The notes: generated from the letters alone by a model not told the origin. 64,000 nucleotides of DNA from Flavobacteriaceae bacterium (GCA_024644745.1 JAHEHF010000008.1:1-64000), one strand, 5' to 3'. Counted from the stretch's first letter, positions 41,517-52,353 are shown. Numbers and translations: made by a program.

Positions 41517-41623
41517 AAATCAATTACCGTTTTTATTGATTTACTGGTTTCCCCCTCTTTCATAATTAATCAGTATATTTAATAGACCTATATTTTTTGA
41601 ACAGATTTCAGCAAAAGAAAGAT

Positions 41624-42682
41624 ATGAGATTCATCATTTGTTTTTTATTCTTAGGGGCAGGCTACTTGCCGGGGAGCGCGCAACAGATTGATCAAAACGA
41701 TAATTTCCGTAAGGTGTCCGCCTTGTTCAAGGAGGAAAAACTCTTAAAACTGAGCCTCCATTATTCTAAAACAAATATGCTTGATTTTACCAATGATTCC
41801 ACTTATTTAAATTCAAAGATGGTGTATCAGTTCAAAGAAGAGGCTCCCAACACTTTAGAAATTGAACTCAGGGCTCGTGGCAATTATCGAAAAAAGAATT
41901 GTTATTACCTCCCTTTAAAACTAAAAATTGACAAGGAAGTTGCCGTGGGAACCCCTTTTGAGGAAGATAAAAAGTTGAAATTGGTCTTGCCCTGTCTCAA
42001 ATCCAATAAAGCAAATGATCACGTAGTCAAAGAACTGCTTGCCTATAAAATTTATGAACTCCTCTCTCCTTACTATTTTCAGGTCAGACTGGTATCGGTA
42101 GCCCTGGAAGAAGACATGGGCAAGAAAAAACTGGATCATGACCTGATGGGTATACTGATCCAGGATGATAAGAGTCTTGCCCATGATTACGGGGGCAAAA
42201 TCATCAAAAGACGCATCCATCCTAAGAGTCAGGATGCATTGAGCAGTGCCAGAAATGACTTTTTCCAGTACATGATCGGAAATACAGATTATTCTACGGC
42301 TTATCAGCACAATGAAAAATTGTTCTACCTGGATGACAAAATCGTACCTGTGCCCTATGATTTCGACATGTCAGGACTTGTCAATACAAGTTATTCGGTT
42401 GTTTCAGCGATCAAGAACAAACCCCTGCCCATTGAAAAGGTCACAGATCGCTTATTTATTGGTTTTGAGAGAGATGAAGCTGTATTTCAGGAGGTCAGAA
42501 AAGATTTTCTAGCAAAGGAAACGCTCGTTTTCGACATGATGGATCGGCATGAAAAATACTTTAACGATCCCAAAGAGCTTGAAGAAGCCAAAAAATTCCT
42601 TGAAGGGTTTTACAAATTACTGAAGGACGATAAAAAATTTGAAAACAGAATTCTTAAAAAAGCGAGAACAAAACTGGATTGA
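41624..42682 (+). CDS. Exported protein of unknown function, possibly CotH/spore-coat-kinase-like
   Basis: Signal peptide; ELRARGNYRKKNCYYLPLKLKI and VPYDFDMSGLVNTSYS resemble CotH-type motifs weakly. Confidence 0.6.
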   Translation: MRFIICFLFLGAGYLPGSAQQIDQNDNFRKVSALFKEEKLLKLSLHYSKTNMLDFTNDSTYLNSKMVYQFKEEAPNTLEIELRARGNYRKKNCYYLPLKLKIDKEVAVGTPFEEDKKLKLVLPCLKSNKANDHVVKELLAYKIYELLSPYYFQVRLVSVALEEDMGKKKLDHDLMGILIQDDKSLAHDYGGKIIKRRIHPKSQDALSSARNDFFQYMIGNTDYSTAYQHNEKLFYLDDKIVPVPYDFDMSGLVNTSYSVVSAIKNKPLPIEKVTDRLFIGFERDEAVFQEVRKDFLAKETLVFDMMDRHEKYFNDPKELEEAKKFLEGFYKLLKDDKKFENRILKKARTKLD

Positions 42683-42729
42683 TCTTACTCAGATTTTTCT
42701 TAAAATTCCTAAACAGCTTCTTGAAAATA

Positions 42730-43440
42730 CTAAAGCTTTTCTTCCAGAACGGCCCATACGTTTGCCGCTAGAATCCTGTGCCCCGCTTCTGTCGGGTGGA
42801 TCCCGTCCTGTTGATTCAGCTCCGGAATTCCGGCAACATCCTCCAATAAAAAGGGAATTAGGGAAATTTTATTCTCCTTCGCGAGCTCGGGGAAAATGGC
42901 CTTAAATTCAGTCGTATATTCGGTTCCCATATTCGGAGGAATCTGCATCCCTGCAAGAACGATGGTTACCTCAGGATTCCGTGCCCGGACCTGATCTATG
43001 ATCGCCTGGAGATTCATCCTTGTTTCTTTCAGCGATATTCCTCGTAATCCATCGTTTGCGCCCAACTCTAGCACAAATACGTCTATGGGTTGCTTTAACA
43101 CCCATGCCAAACGATTCTTCCCGCTGGCAGTTGTTTCTCCACTGAGCCCTGAATTAATTACCTGATAATCCATTCCCAAAGAATCTATTTTTTCCTGGAT
43201 CAAAGCTGGAAAAGATGCCTGCGGATCAAGTCCCATCCCGGCGGTAAGGCTATTCCCGAAAAACAAAATAGTTTTGCCCTCAGAAGGATTCGCTTCACTC
43301 ACCGGCTTGAGTGAGGTATTATTCTGTTCGGGTTTGGTCACCGCCTCTGACTTATCTGCGCAAGAGGCCCAGAAAAGCAAGGCATATAAAAATGAAATTT
43401 TTAATATGACACTTAATTTATAATTATTCATTTTGATCAT
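42730..43440 (-). CDS. SGNH/GDSL hydrolase (TesA/arylesterase-like)
   Basis: ILFFGNSLTAGMGLDPQASFPALIQEKIDSLG...ELGANDGLRG...DGIHPTEAGHRILA; lipobox-like WASC. Confidence 0.93.
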   Translation of the reverse strand: MIKMNNYKLSVILKISFLYALLFWASCADKSEAVTKPEQNNTSLKPVSEANPSEGKTILFFGNSLTAGMGLDPQASFPALIQEKIDSLGMDYQVINSGLSGETTASGKNRLAWVLKQPIDVFVLELGANDGLRGISLKETRMNLQAIIDQVRARNPEVTIVLAGMQIPPNMGTEYTTEFKAIFPELAKENKISLIPFLLEDVAGIPELNQQDGIHPTEAGHRILAANVWAVLEEKL

Positions 43441-43483
43441 TTTGCTTATCTTAACCCTTTTATTTGAGAGTCAATTTGAAACT

Positions 43484-44167
43484 ATGACAAATATATTAAA
43501 TGTCCGCCATTTGGAGAAGACCTATATGAGTGGCTCAAAAAAACTTAAAGTACTTGATGATATCACTTTTTCTATACAGCAGGGTGATACTTTTGCCATT
43601 GTCGGACCCTCTGGAAGTGGCAAAACAACTTTATTGGGGCTTTGTGCCGGACTTGACGACTCTGATGAAGGAAGCGTTGAACTGTGCGGAACCCAACTCG
43701 ATCATCTCACCCAGGATGAAAGAGCCCTCTTAAGAAATGAGAAAGTTGGTTTCATTTTTCAGGATTTCCAGTTACTGCCAACCTTGACTGCCCTTGAAAA
43801 CGTCAGCGTGCCCATGGAGTTGAAAGGAGATAAAAATTCGGCAAAGACAGCTATGACCCTTTTAAGTAAAGTTGGGTTGGCTGATCGCGCCGACCATTAC
43901 CCTTCGCAACTCTCCGGAGGTGAGCAGCAAAGAGTCGCCCTGGCGAGAGCATTCTCCAACAAACCTTCCATCTTATTCGCAGATGAGCCTACCGGAAACC
44001 TTGATGCCGAAACCAGTGAAAAAGTGGTGGACCTTCTTTTTGACCTGAATAAAGAGGCAGGAACTACTTTGGTTATCGTGACCCATGATTTGGATCTGGC
44101 AAAAAAAAACAAACGCATTTTAAGGTTGCAGGGAGGTAGAATTATGAAAGAATTAAGTCAACTGTGA
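43484..44167 (+). CDS. ABC transporter ATP-binding protein (LolD/YbbA-like)
   Basis: Walker A GPSGSGKTT, LSGGEQQRVALARAF, Walker B ILFADEPTGNLD. Confidence 0.95.
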   Translation: MTNILNVRHLEKTYMSGSKKLKVLDDITFSIQQGDTFAIVGPSGSGKTTLLGLCAGLDDSDEGSVELCGTQLDHLTQDERALLRNEKVGFIFQDFQLLPTLTALENVSVPMELKGDKNSAKTAMTLLSKVGLADRADHYPSQLSGGEQQRVALARAFSNKPSILFADEPTGNLDAETSEKVVDLLFDLNKEAGTTLVIVTHDLDLAKKNKRILRLQGGRIMKELSQL

Positions 44168-46719
44168 TCGTGGGGAAACAATCAAACAGAAAATCAGGAT
44201 TAAACTTCAGATGGCTTATCACCATGGCCTGGCGCGACAGCAGGGCCAATTATAAGAAACTTGCCCTTTTTATGGCTTCCATCGTATTGGGTATCGGAGC
44301 AGTTGTTTCCATTCAATCATTCAGTGAGAATCTCAAAATGAACATTGCCCTGCAATCTAAATCCTTGATGGGCGCAGATTATATCATTGACAGCCGTCAA
44401 AAACCAAATGATAAAGTAAAGCAGATCATTGACTCCCTTGGAGGAGCAGATGCCAGAGAGATCAATTTCTCATCCATGGGTCTGTTTCCTAAAAACGGTT
44501 CCACCAAACTTTTGCAGGTCATGGGTATGGAAGGAGGATTTCCTTTTTACGGTGAGCTGGAAACGGAGCCCAAATCTGCTGCCTCCGAATACCTGCAAAA
44601 AAGAGGGGCCCTCGTAGATGCAACCGTGATGATGCAATACGATATACAGCCTGGAGACAGCATCAAAATCGGTAAGGTCACCCTGCCCGTCATCGGAATG
44701 TTAAAATCCGTACCGGGCAGTGCCAATTTTTCAAATGCGGTGGCTCCACCAGTATACATTCCATATGATCTCATAGAAGATACCGGATTAATTCAGACGG
44801 GCAGCAGGCTGGAGTACCAGTTCTATTTCAAGGCTCAAGCAGATACCGACCTTGATGCCCTTCAAAAGAAACTGGATCCGGTTCTTGATGCAGAAAATGC
44901 CGATCTTGACACCCATAAAGAAACCAGTCAAAGGTTGGGCAGACGTTATGAAAACTTCATCGTCTTTTTGAATTTGGTTGCCTTTATTGCCTTGTTACTG
45001 GGTTGTGTCGGCATTGCCAGTTCCGTACATATTTACATCAAGGAAAAGATAAAGGACGTTGCTATTTTGAAATGCATGGGAGCTACCAGAAAGCAGACCT
45101 TCCTGATCTACGTGATCCAGATCGCGGGTATGGGATTTCTTGGTGGGCTTACGGGTTCAGCGGTGGGTATTTTTCTGCAGGAATTGTTTCCCTTACTGAT
45201 CGGAGACTTTTTGCCCTTCGACATTGAAACTACCATCCAACCAGCTTCCATATTCCTTGGATTATTATTAGGTGTATGCATGTCTGTTCTGTTTGCCCTG
45301 ATTCCTTTACTGAGCACCTGGTATGTCTCGCCTCTCAGAGTGCTCCGAATTGATGAGAGCAGGGATAAGAGATCCAATAAGGCCAGTGCCCTTGTGCTGG
45401 CAGGTGTATTTGTGTTTGTATTGCTATTTTCCTACTGGCTCCTGGACAGCTGGAGGTACGCCCTTTCATTTATTTTCGGAATCCTGCTTACTTTCCTGGT
45501 TTTAGCGGGTATTTCAAAATTATTTGTGAGGGGAATCAAAAAGTATTTCCCCATTTCCTGGGGATTTTGTTCCAGACAAAGTTTACTCAACCTGTTCAGG
45601 CCCCAGAACCAGACCATGACGCTGATCCTCGCCATCGGGGTAGGTACATTTCTGATCAGTACCCTTTATTTTACAAAAGACATGTTGCTCGCCAAATTAT
45701 CTTTGGAAAATAATAGCAATACGCCAAATATCATTTTACTTGATGTGCAAAGTGACCAGAAAGAAGAGGTTGCCAGAAGTCTTGACAAGGTCATTGACAA
45801 TATTCCCATAGTGACCATGAGGGTCCACAGCATCAAGGGCAGACTGGTGAATGATATACGTTCTGACACCAGCAGCACGATCAATGAATGGATGCTCAAT
45901 CATGAATTCCGGGTCACTTACCGTGATTCTCTGATCGGATCAGAATCTATAACCGAGGGTCGTTGGATCGACGAGGAAACTTTTGACAGGAACAAGCCCG
46001 TTTCCATATCCATTGCAGACAATATTGCCAGAGAAGGCCAGCTTCAAATAGATGACACCCTCACATTCAATGTTCAGGGCGTATTGATGAAAACCAGGGT
46101 TGCCAGCATCAGAGCCGTTGACTGGGGAAGGATGCAACTTAATTTCTCTATCGTCTTTCCGAAGGGGATACTTGAAGCAGCACCTCAGTTCAACGTTCTT
46201 TCGACGCACACCCCTGATGAAAAAAGTTCTGCCAGGTTACAAGGAGAACTCATTCAAAAATTTCCAAATATCTCCATCATTGATTTTCGCCAAATCCTGA
46301 CACTGATAGAGAATATTCTGGGCAAAATTTCGTGGGTGATCAATTTTATGGCCATTTTCAGCATTTTCACAGGGATCATAGTTCTGATAGGAGCTGTAAG
46401 AACCAGCAAGTACCAGCGCATCAAAGAGAATGTGTTAATGCGAACTATTGGTGCAACGAGCAGGCAAATTCTAAAAATCACTGCCCTGGAATATCTGTAT
46501 CTGGGCGTTTTGGGAAGCCTGAGCGGCATCCTGTTGTCCCTTCTCGGAAGTCAGTTGCTGGCGTGGTTCGTTTTTGATCTTGCTTTTAAGCCTTCACTGT
46601 TTCCTTTCACGGTTCTTTTCCCCGGAATAACGGTATTGGTTTTGATCATTGGCCTGTTCAACAGTAAAAGTGTATTGAAAAGTCCTCCGCTTCAAGTCCT
46701 TCGTAAAGAGGGTATGTGA
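44164..46719 (+). CDS. ABC transporter permease (FtsX/MacB-like, YbbP-type)
   Basis: Two FtsX-like permease repeats (DVAILKCMGATRKQTF; NVLMRTIGATSRQILKI); 4-bp overlap with ATPase gene. Confidence 0.93.
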   Translation: MIVGKQSNRKSGLNFRWLITMAWRDSRANYKKLALFMASIVLGIGAVVSIQSFSENLKMNIALQSKSLMGADYIIDSRQKPNDKVKQIIDSLGGADAREINFSSMGLFPKNGSTKLLQVMGMEGGFPFYGELETEPKSAASEYLQKRGALVDATVMMQYDIQPGDSIKIGKVTLPVIGMLKSVPGSANFSNAVAPPVYIPYDLIEDTGLIQTGSRLEYQFYFKAQADTDLDALQKKLDPVLDAENADLDTHKETSQRLGRRYENFIVFLNLVAFIALLLGCVGIASSVHIYIKEKIKDVAILKCMGATRKQTFLIYVIQIAGMGFLGGLTGSAVGIFLQELFPLLIGDFLPFDIETTIQPASIFLGLLLGVCMSVLFALIPLLSTWYVSPLRVLRIDESRDKRSNKASALVLAGVFVFVLLFSYWLLDSWRYALSFIFGILLTFLVLAGISKLFVRGIKKYFPISWGFCSRQSLLNLFRPQNQTMTLILAIGVGTFLISTLYFTKDMLLAKLSLENNSNTPNIILLDVQSDQKEEVARSLDKVIDNIPIVTMRVHSIKGRLVNDIRSDTSSTINEWMLNHEFRVTYRDSLIGSESITEGRWIDEETFDRNKPVSISIADNIAREGQLQIDDTLTFNVQGVLMKTRVASIRAVDWGRMQLNFSIVFPKGILEAAPQFNVLSTHTPDEKSSARLQGELIQKFPNISIIDFRQILTLIENILGKISWVINFMAIFSIFTGIIVLIGAVRTSKYQRIKENVLMRTIGATSRQILKITALEYLYLGVLGSLSGILLSLLGSQLLAWFVFDLAFKPSLFPFTVLFPGITVLVLIIGLFNSKSVLKSPPLQVLRKEGM

Positions 46720-46842
46720 TTTTTAAGGAACTTTTATCAAGTTGAACCAACCATCCCTCAGACACTCATTTTGACTATATAAAAAATTAAGATCACGCAT
46801 GATGCCAAAATAGAAACATGACATTTATCATACAATAATTTA

Positions 46843-46883
46843 TTTTTGACAAAATAGTATTGTAGTTTTTGACAAAATAATAT
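46843..46883. repeat. Direct repeat pair TTTTTGACAAAATARTAT
   Basis: 46843-46860 and 46866-46883, 17/18 identical, 23 bp centre-to-centre. Confidence 0.85.
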
Positions 46884-47320
46884 CATTTTTATTCAGTGTA
46901 GCAACATGTTGCTGCCTGAAGAACATCTTCGTTCAGTATTTATTCAAAATTCATAATAGACAGTCTTTTATGTTGAATATTAACTTCATTAAAAGGTAAT
47001 AAAAATGAACAAAACCATTAGTTAAAATTCAATATAATTTCTCTCAAACAATTGATTTTATACATTTTAAATTATATTTTTAACAAAATTACCACAAAAA
47101 CTTCAATTATATTTTTGAACGATATTTTTTCCTGCTTTCTTCCTCAATATAAATTTTTGATTTCTTTTCTTTGATTAAGTCTAAATAAATTTTATACCTC
47201 ATAATACTAAAAATTGACAATTTAGTATAAATAAGATTATGCTTCTTCTGGATACTTTTATATTGAATTAACTCAATTGTATCCCATCCTAACATTTGGG
47301 CACATAAAAAATGCTCAGTG

Positions 47321-47337
47321 TTTTGCCAAGTGCAAAA
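47321..47337. repeat. Inverted repeat TTTTGC-CAAGT-GCAAAA upstream of susC-like gene
   Basis: Perfect 6-bp arms, 47 bp before ATG 47384. Confidence 0.6.
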
Positions 47338-47383
47338 GTTAATTTTTACAAATCACTCAATTATTAATCATAAAAAATTATTT

Positions 47384-50300
47384 ATGAAGAAAACTAATTT
47401 AATTAGAAATTTAATATTTCTAAGCCTGTTTATGCTTTGTGGCTATAGTTATGCACAGAGTGTTTCAGGTACCGTTTCAGATTATCAAGGCCCTCTGCCT
47501 GGTGCCAACATTGTTGTAAAAGGAACTAGCAATGGTGCTTCTACGGACTTTGATGGTAAATTTACTTTGGACAATGTTGCTTCGGATGCTGTGCTTGTAA
47601 TCAGTTCTATGGGTTACATTACTCAGGAAATCGCAGTTGACGGCCAGGAAATTAACGTGATTCTTTTGGAAGACACGGAAGCCTTGGAAGAGGTAGTTGT
47701 AGTTGGATACGGGGTTCAAAAGAAAGCCCTGGTCACAGGTGCAAGTGTTAATGTAGCCGGCGAGGATATTGAGGCACTTAATACTGGTACCGCAATGGAA
47801 GCCCTTCAGGGTGTAGCAGCAGGTATCAGTATCACCAGGAATAATGGTTCTCCGGGAGCCGGAACAAGAGTGACTATTCGTGGTTTGGGGACCATAGGGA
47901 ACTCAAATCCCTTATTCATTGTAGATGGTGTCGCTGTTGGAGATATTGATTATTTAAATTCCTCAGATATTGAGTCCATTGATGTTTTAAAAGATGCGGC
48001 CTCTGCCGCTATCTATGGTTCCAGAGCCGCAAATGGGGTTGTATTGGTAACTACGGTAAAAGGCCGTCAGGATCGTCCTGCTCAAATTACCTATAATACA
48101 TATTACGGGTTTCAAAACATTTATAAAAACCTGGATCCATTAAATGCACAGGAATATATGTACATCATGGACGAAGGCCGAGTGAACGACGGATTGGCTC
48201 CGAACGACTGGGAATCCATGTTAAAAAACAATAGTTGGCTCAACAATTCTTTTCCAGGTGAACTCGGTACACAACTGGGTGAGGAAGTATGGGCGGACCT
48301 TCAGAACGGATGGGAAGGCACCAACTGGATCGATGAAATGACAAATGCTGACGCTCCGATTCAAAGCCATGCGTTGAACATCACTGGAGGAAGCGAGGAT
48401 ATCACCTATGCGATGGGTGTTTCTTATTTTGATCAAAAAAGTATGATCGGGGGAGATATCACCGATGCTGGATTTAAAAGATTCACAGCAAGGTTGAATA
48501 CCCAGATGGTGTTAAAGAAAAATGCTGAACACGCCATCATTACAGTTGGAGAAAATTTTACTTATACAAATTCTGAAAACAGGGCGGTACGAACTGGGAA
48601 CATTTATTGGAATGACCTTCACAATGGATTGGTTCAGCATCCTTTGATGCCAGCCTACTGGCAACCTGCAATCGACAATAATGTCAATGAGTTTGGGTTT
48701 ACCCCAACAATGGATGGAATCAATCAGCATACGAATCCGATTGCTTCAATGTTTTATGCCAACAATTACAATTACGGCAAAGGAAACAGAATCGTCGGTA
48801 ATGTTTTTGTTGAAATAGAGCCTATCAGAGATTTAAAAATAAGATCTTCCTACGGGGTTGATGCCTGGTTCGGTCACAACCGATCCATGAATCCGACTTA
48901 TTCATTAGGTACACTTTATCAGGACTACATAGATGGTGCCCAGCAAAGTCAGTATTTTGGAAATAACTGGACATGGACGACCACTGCTTCTTATGACCGC
49001 CAGTTTGGTGACCATAAATTAAACGCATTGATTGGTTATGAGTTACTTCAAAATCAGATCAATACTGAAGTTGGTGGTTCCAGGAACGGATTGTTATTTC
49101 CGGGAGACCCTCGCTATGCTTATATCAATAACACACAAAGTCCTGAATCTGTAAGCGATATCAACACCTGGGGTGCTGATTGGGCCGCAGGAGGTGGAGG
49201 CTTGATGTCGTATATCGCAAGAGCCCAATACAACTACAAGGAAAAATTCCTTCTTTCTGCCACGTTTCGTGCTGACGGTTCCTCTAATTTTGCCAAGGGG
49301 AACAGATGGGGATATTTTCCATCTGTATCTGCCGGTTGGGTGCTGACTGAAGAAGATTTTATGGCCGATACTTCAGATTTCATAAATTTTGCAAAATTAC
49401 GTGCAAGTTGGGGACAAAACGGGAACCAATCAATTCCTAACTTTATTTATTCCTCACAAATTGCTTATGTGTTCCCTGGTTACTTCTTTGGTGATACCAA
49501 ACCCGTTTCCGGTGTAACATCATATCCTGAAAGAGTGACGAACCCTGACGTAACATGGGAAACTTCAGAACAGCTCAATTTTGGGTTTGATGCACGCTTT
49601 TTTAATTCAAGATTAGGAGTCAATTTTGACTGGTACCAAAAAACAACCAAAGACTGGTTGCTTGAAGCTCCGATTTTAGGAACCTCCGGTGCAGGTGCAC
49701 CTTATATTAATGGTGGTGATATCGAAAACAAGGGAGTTGAGCTTGTATTAAGCTGGAATGACCAGATAAATGATTTCAAATACGGTGTTACTTTCAGTGG
49801 CTCACATAACAAAAATGAGGTGACAAGAATAGCGAACACTGATGGTATTATTCACGGACCATCACATGTATTGTCACAAGGAACCGCTGAGGTTTCCAGA
49901 GTTGAGGTTGGTCAACCTATAGGTTATTTCTACGGTTATAAAACTGATGGAATTATTCAAAATCAGGACGAAGCTGATGCATGGGTCAAACCTACAGATG
50001 GCACACCTTATTTTAATGACCAGCGTCCAGGTGATGTCCGTTTTGTAGATCAGAACCTCGATGGTGTTATCAATGAGGATGACAAAGTGTATCTTGGAAA
50101 TCCTAATCCCGATTTTGAAGTAGGTGTTCAGATCAATTTAGAGTTCAAAGGCGTTTATCTTAATACTACGCTTGCCGGGAAATACGGAATGCAGGTAATG
50201 CAGTCATACAGATCCTTTGCAGATAATTTTACACAAAATTATACCTCAAGCGTATTTGATCGCTGGCATGGTGAAGGTACCTCTAACAGAATGCCAAGAT

Positions 50301-50602
50301 TGTCATATGGATCAAACAGGAACCAACAATTTATCTCCGATATCTATATGCATGACGCAGACTATTTAAGAATTAATAACTTGACAGTGGGATATGATTT
50401 TACAACAATACTGTCAAAGGTGGAAGCCATCTCAAATCTAAAAGTATATATGGCCGTAAACAACCTTTATACTTTTACCAGTTATGATGGAATGGATCCT
50501 GAGGTTCGATTTGGACACGATGCAGACTGGGCTTCTGGTATTGACCTTGGATTGTATCCGCTTCCAAGAACAGTTATGTTTGGATTAAGTGTTGCTTTTT
50601 AA
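47384..50602 (+). CDS. SusC/RagA-family TonB-dependent outer-membrane receptor
   Basis: Signal peptide, CarboxypepD_reg domain, VVVGYG, plug domain TRVTIRGLGTIGNSNPLFIVDGV, ADGSSNFAKGNRWGYFPSVSAGWVLTEEDF. Confidence 0.97.
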   Translation: MKKTNLIRNLIFLSLFMLCGYSYAQSVSGTVSDYQGPLPGANIVVKGTSNGASTDFDGKFTLDNVASDAVLVISSMGYITQEIAVDGQEINVILLEDTEALEEVVVVGYGVQKKALVTGASVNVAGEDIEALNTGTAMEALQGVAAGISITRNNGSPGAGTRVTIRGLGTIGNSNPLFIVDGVAVGDIDYLNSSDIESIDVLKDAASAAIYGSRAANGVVLVTTVKGRQDRPAQITYNTYYGFQNIYKNLDPLNAQEYMYIMDEGRVNDGLAPNDWESMLKNNSWLNNSFPGELGTQLGEEVWADLQNGWEGTNWIDEMTNADAPIQSHALNITGGSEDITYAMGVSYFDQKSMIGGDITDAGFKRFTARLNTQMVLKKNAEHAIITVGENFTYTNSENRAVRTGNIYWNDLHNGLVQHPLMPAYWQPAIDNNVNEFGFTPTMDGINQHTNPIASMFYANNYNYGKGNRIVGNVFVEIEPIRDLKIRSSYGVDAWFGHNRSMNPTYSLGTLYQDYIDGAQQSQYFGNNWTWTTTASYDRQFGDHKLNALIGYELLQNQINTEVGGSRNGLLFPGDPRYAYINNTQSPESVSDINTWGADWAAGGGGLMSYIARAQYNYKEKFLLSATFRADGSSNFAKGNRWGYFPSVSAGWVLTEEDFMADTSDFINFAKLRASWGQNGNQSIPNFIYSSQIAYVFPGYFFGDTKPVSGVTSYPERVTNPDVTWETSEQLNFGFDARFFNSRLGVNFDWYQKTTKDWLLEAPILGTSGAGAPYINGGDIENKGVELVLSWNDQINDFKYGVTFSGSHNKNEVTRIANTDGIIHGPSHVLSQGTAEVSRVEVGQPIGYFYGYKTDGIIQNQDEADAWVKPTDGTPYFNDQRPGDVRFVDQNLDGVINEDDKVYLGNPNPDFEVGVQINLEFKGVYLNTTLAGKYGMQVMQSYRSFADNFTQNYTSSVFDRWHGEGTSNRMPRLSYGSNRNQQFISDIYMHDADYLRINNLTVGYDFTTILSKVEAISNLKVYMAVNNLYTFTSYDGMDPEVRFGHDADWASGIDLGLYPLPRTVMFGLSVAF

Positions 50603-50618
50603 TTTAAAAAAAATGATA

Positions 50619-52325
50619 ATGAAAAAACTAATATATTATACATCCATAGCAGCTATGGTCCTTGCTACGAGCTGCAGCGAGGATTATTTGGACACAGATA
50701 ATCTTTATGGAAAGAGTTTAGAAACATATTACAGGACCCCACAGGACATAGAGGAAGCGATAGCAGGTGTTTATAATGCTATCTATACGCCAAATGTGCA
50801 CAGTAACGAATCGGTTGCCGCAAGTTTAATGTCTGATTTGATGTTAGGTGGCGGTGGCCCGGATGACAAGTCTGCCAAATGGGTCGATAATTTTGAGGAT
50901 CCTGTTGAAGACACGTACCGTGACATGTGGACACAAAGTTACAATGGTATATCAAGGGCAAATGCCATTATAGAGAATACCGCGGATGCTGATTTCTCTT
51001 CTTACTTTGGCAGTCCGGAAGAGGCTCAGAACTTTAAGAATCAAGCTATTGGAGAAGCCCTATTTATGAGAGCCTTTTACTACTTCAGATTGGGTAAATT
51101 CTTCGGTGGCGTACCTTTGATCATTGCCGTTGACGATCCGAGAGATGTTGCCAGGTCAACCTATACCGAGACTTTTGCCCAGGTTGCATCTGATCTAAAG
51201 GCCGCTATAGAAACCATGCCAGACACACCATTTCCGGCAATTCCGACTGAACAGTACGGTCACGCCAACAAATGGGTGGCTGAGGCCTATTTGGGCAGAG
51301 TTTACCTGTTTTATACTGGCTATATGACCAATATTGAAGGGTCTGCAACTTCAGATTTGCCATTGGCAGACGGGGGCTCCTTGTCGAGCGCAGATGTTAA
51401 AGGCTATCTGGAAGACTGTATCAATAACAGCGGTCACAGATTAGCAAGTGATTTCAGAAACCTTTGGCCCTATTCCTATGTGAACCAAAGTGCAGGAGGA
51501 ACTGTATTGCCCTGGGCTGAAGCAGAAGGTCTCGCTTGGGTAGGCCAGGACGGTCATTCACCCACATTTGGAACAGGCAATTACGAAACCATGTTTGTTC
51601 AAAGGTTTTCTTTTGGAGACTGGGGTTGGAGCAATGGGAATATTTATACCAACAGACTGTGCCTTTTCACTGCAATACGCGACAACTCAATGGTTCCTTT
51701 TGCACAAGGCTGGGGCTGGGGTACTGTGAACCCAAAATTATGGAACCAATGGGATAATGAAGACCCTCGCAAACTGGGATCCATTCTTCAGGTAGGACAA
51801 GCTGAACAGGGAACTGACGGTTACCAGCCTGATAAAGGTGATCACGAAACCGGTCTGTTCAATAAAAAATATACGGCCTTACAACACAGTGACGGTTCCG
51901 CGAATGTAGGAATGTTCGTACAGTTGTACGGTTGGGGTAATGCAGACATGCAATTGATGCATGCGCAGGACTTTATTTTTATGCGCTTCGCAGATGTATT
52001 GTTAATGCATTCCGAAATTACCGGTAATCCGGATGGAATGAACGAAGTGAGAGCTAGAGCGGGATTGGGTCCGGTTGAATATTCATTGGAAAATATCAAA
52101 AAAGAGAGAATGCACGAATTCGCTTTTGAAGGATTGCGTTGGTTTGACCTAGTAAGATGGGGAGACGTGATAAATGCATTTAACGATGTTATCGATGTAA
52201 GGAATTCAGGTTCTGACGCCAAGTACAGCGTAACCTACAGACCTGAAACAAAAGGACTGGTTCCGATACCGGAAACTGAACTGAGATTATCTAGCGGAGT
52301 TTACGAACAAAACCCTGGCTGGTAA
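50619..52325 (+). CDS. SusD/RagB-family nutrient-binding lipoprotein
   Basis: Lipobox VLATSCSEDYLD; AEAYLGRVYLFYTGY; C-terminal ERMHEFAFEGLRWFDLVRWGD...IPETELRLSSGVYEQNPGW. Confidence 0.97.
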   Translation: MKKLIYYTSIAAMVLATSCSEDYLDTDNLYGKSLETYYRTPQDIEEAIAGVYNAIYTPNVHSNESVAASLMSDLMLGGGGPDDKSAKWVDNFEDPVEDTYRDMWTQSYNGISRANAIIENTADADFSSYFGSPEEAQNFKNQAIGEALFMRAFYYFRLGKFFGGVPLIIAVDDPRDVARSTYTETFAQVASDLKAAIETMPDTPFPAIPTEQYGHANKWVAEAYLGRVYLFYTGYMTNIEGSATSDLPLADGGSLSSADVKGYLEDCINNSGHRLASDFRNLWPYSYVNQSAGGTVLPWAEAEGLAWVGQDGHSPTFGTGNYETMFVQRFSFGDWGWSNGNIYTNRLCLFTAIRDNSMVPFAQGWGWGTVNPKLWNQWDNEDPRKLGSILQVGQAEQGTDGYQPDKGDHETGLFNKKYTALQHSDGSANVGMFVQLYGWGNADMQLMHAQDFIFMRFADVLLMHSEITGNPDGMNEVRARAGLGPVEYSLENIKKERMHEFAFEGLRWFDLVRWGDVINAFNDVIDVRNSGSDAKYSVTYRPETKGLVPIPETELRLSSGVYEQNPGW

Positions 52326-52353
52326 TAAATTTTAAATTTAATAGCAAAGAGAT

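Noticed and set aside
41921-42310. 129-aa minus-strand ORF
   Set aside because: Antisense to the CotH-like CDS, no support
47107-47295. 62-aa minus-strand ORF upstream of susC
   Set aside because: AT-rich, Ile/Lys/Tyr-biased, no convincing start context; considered as a regulator remnant but unsupported
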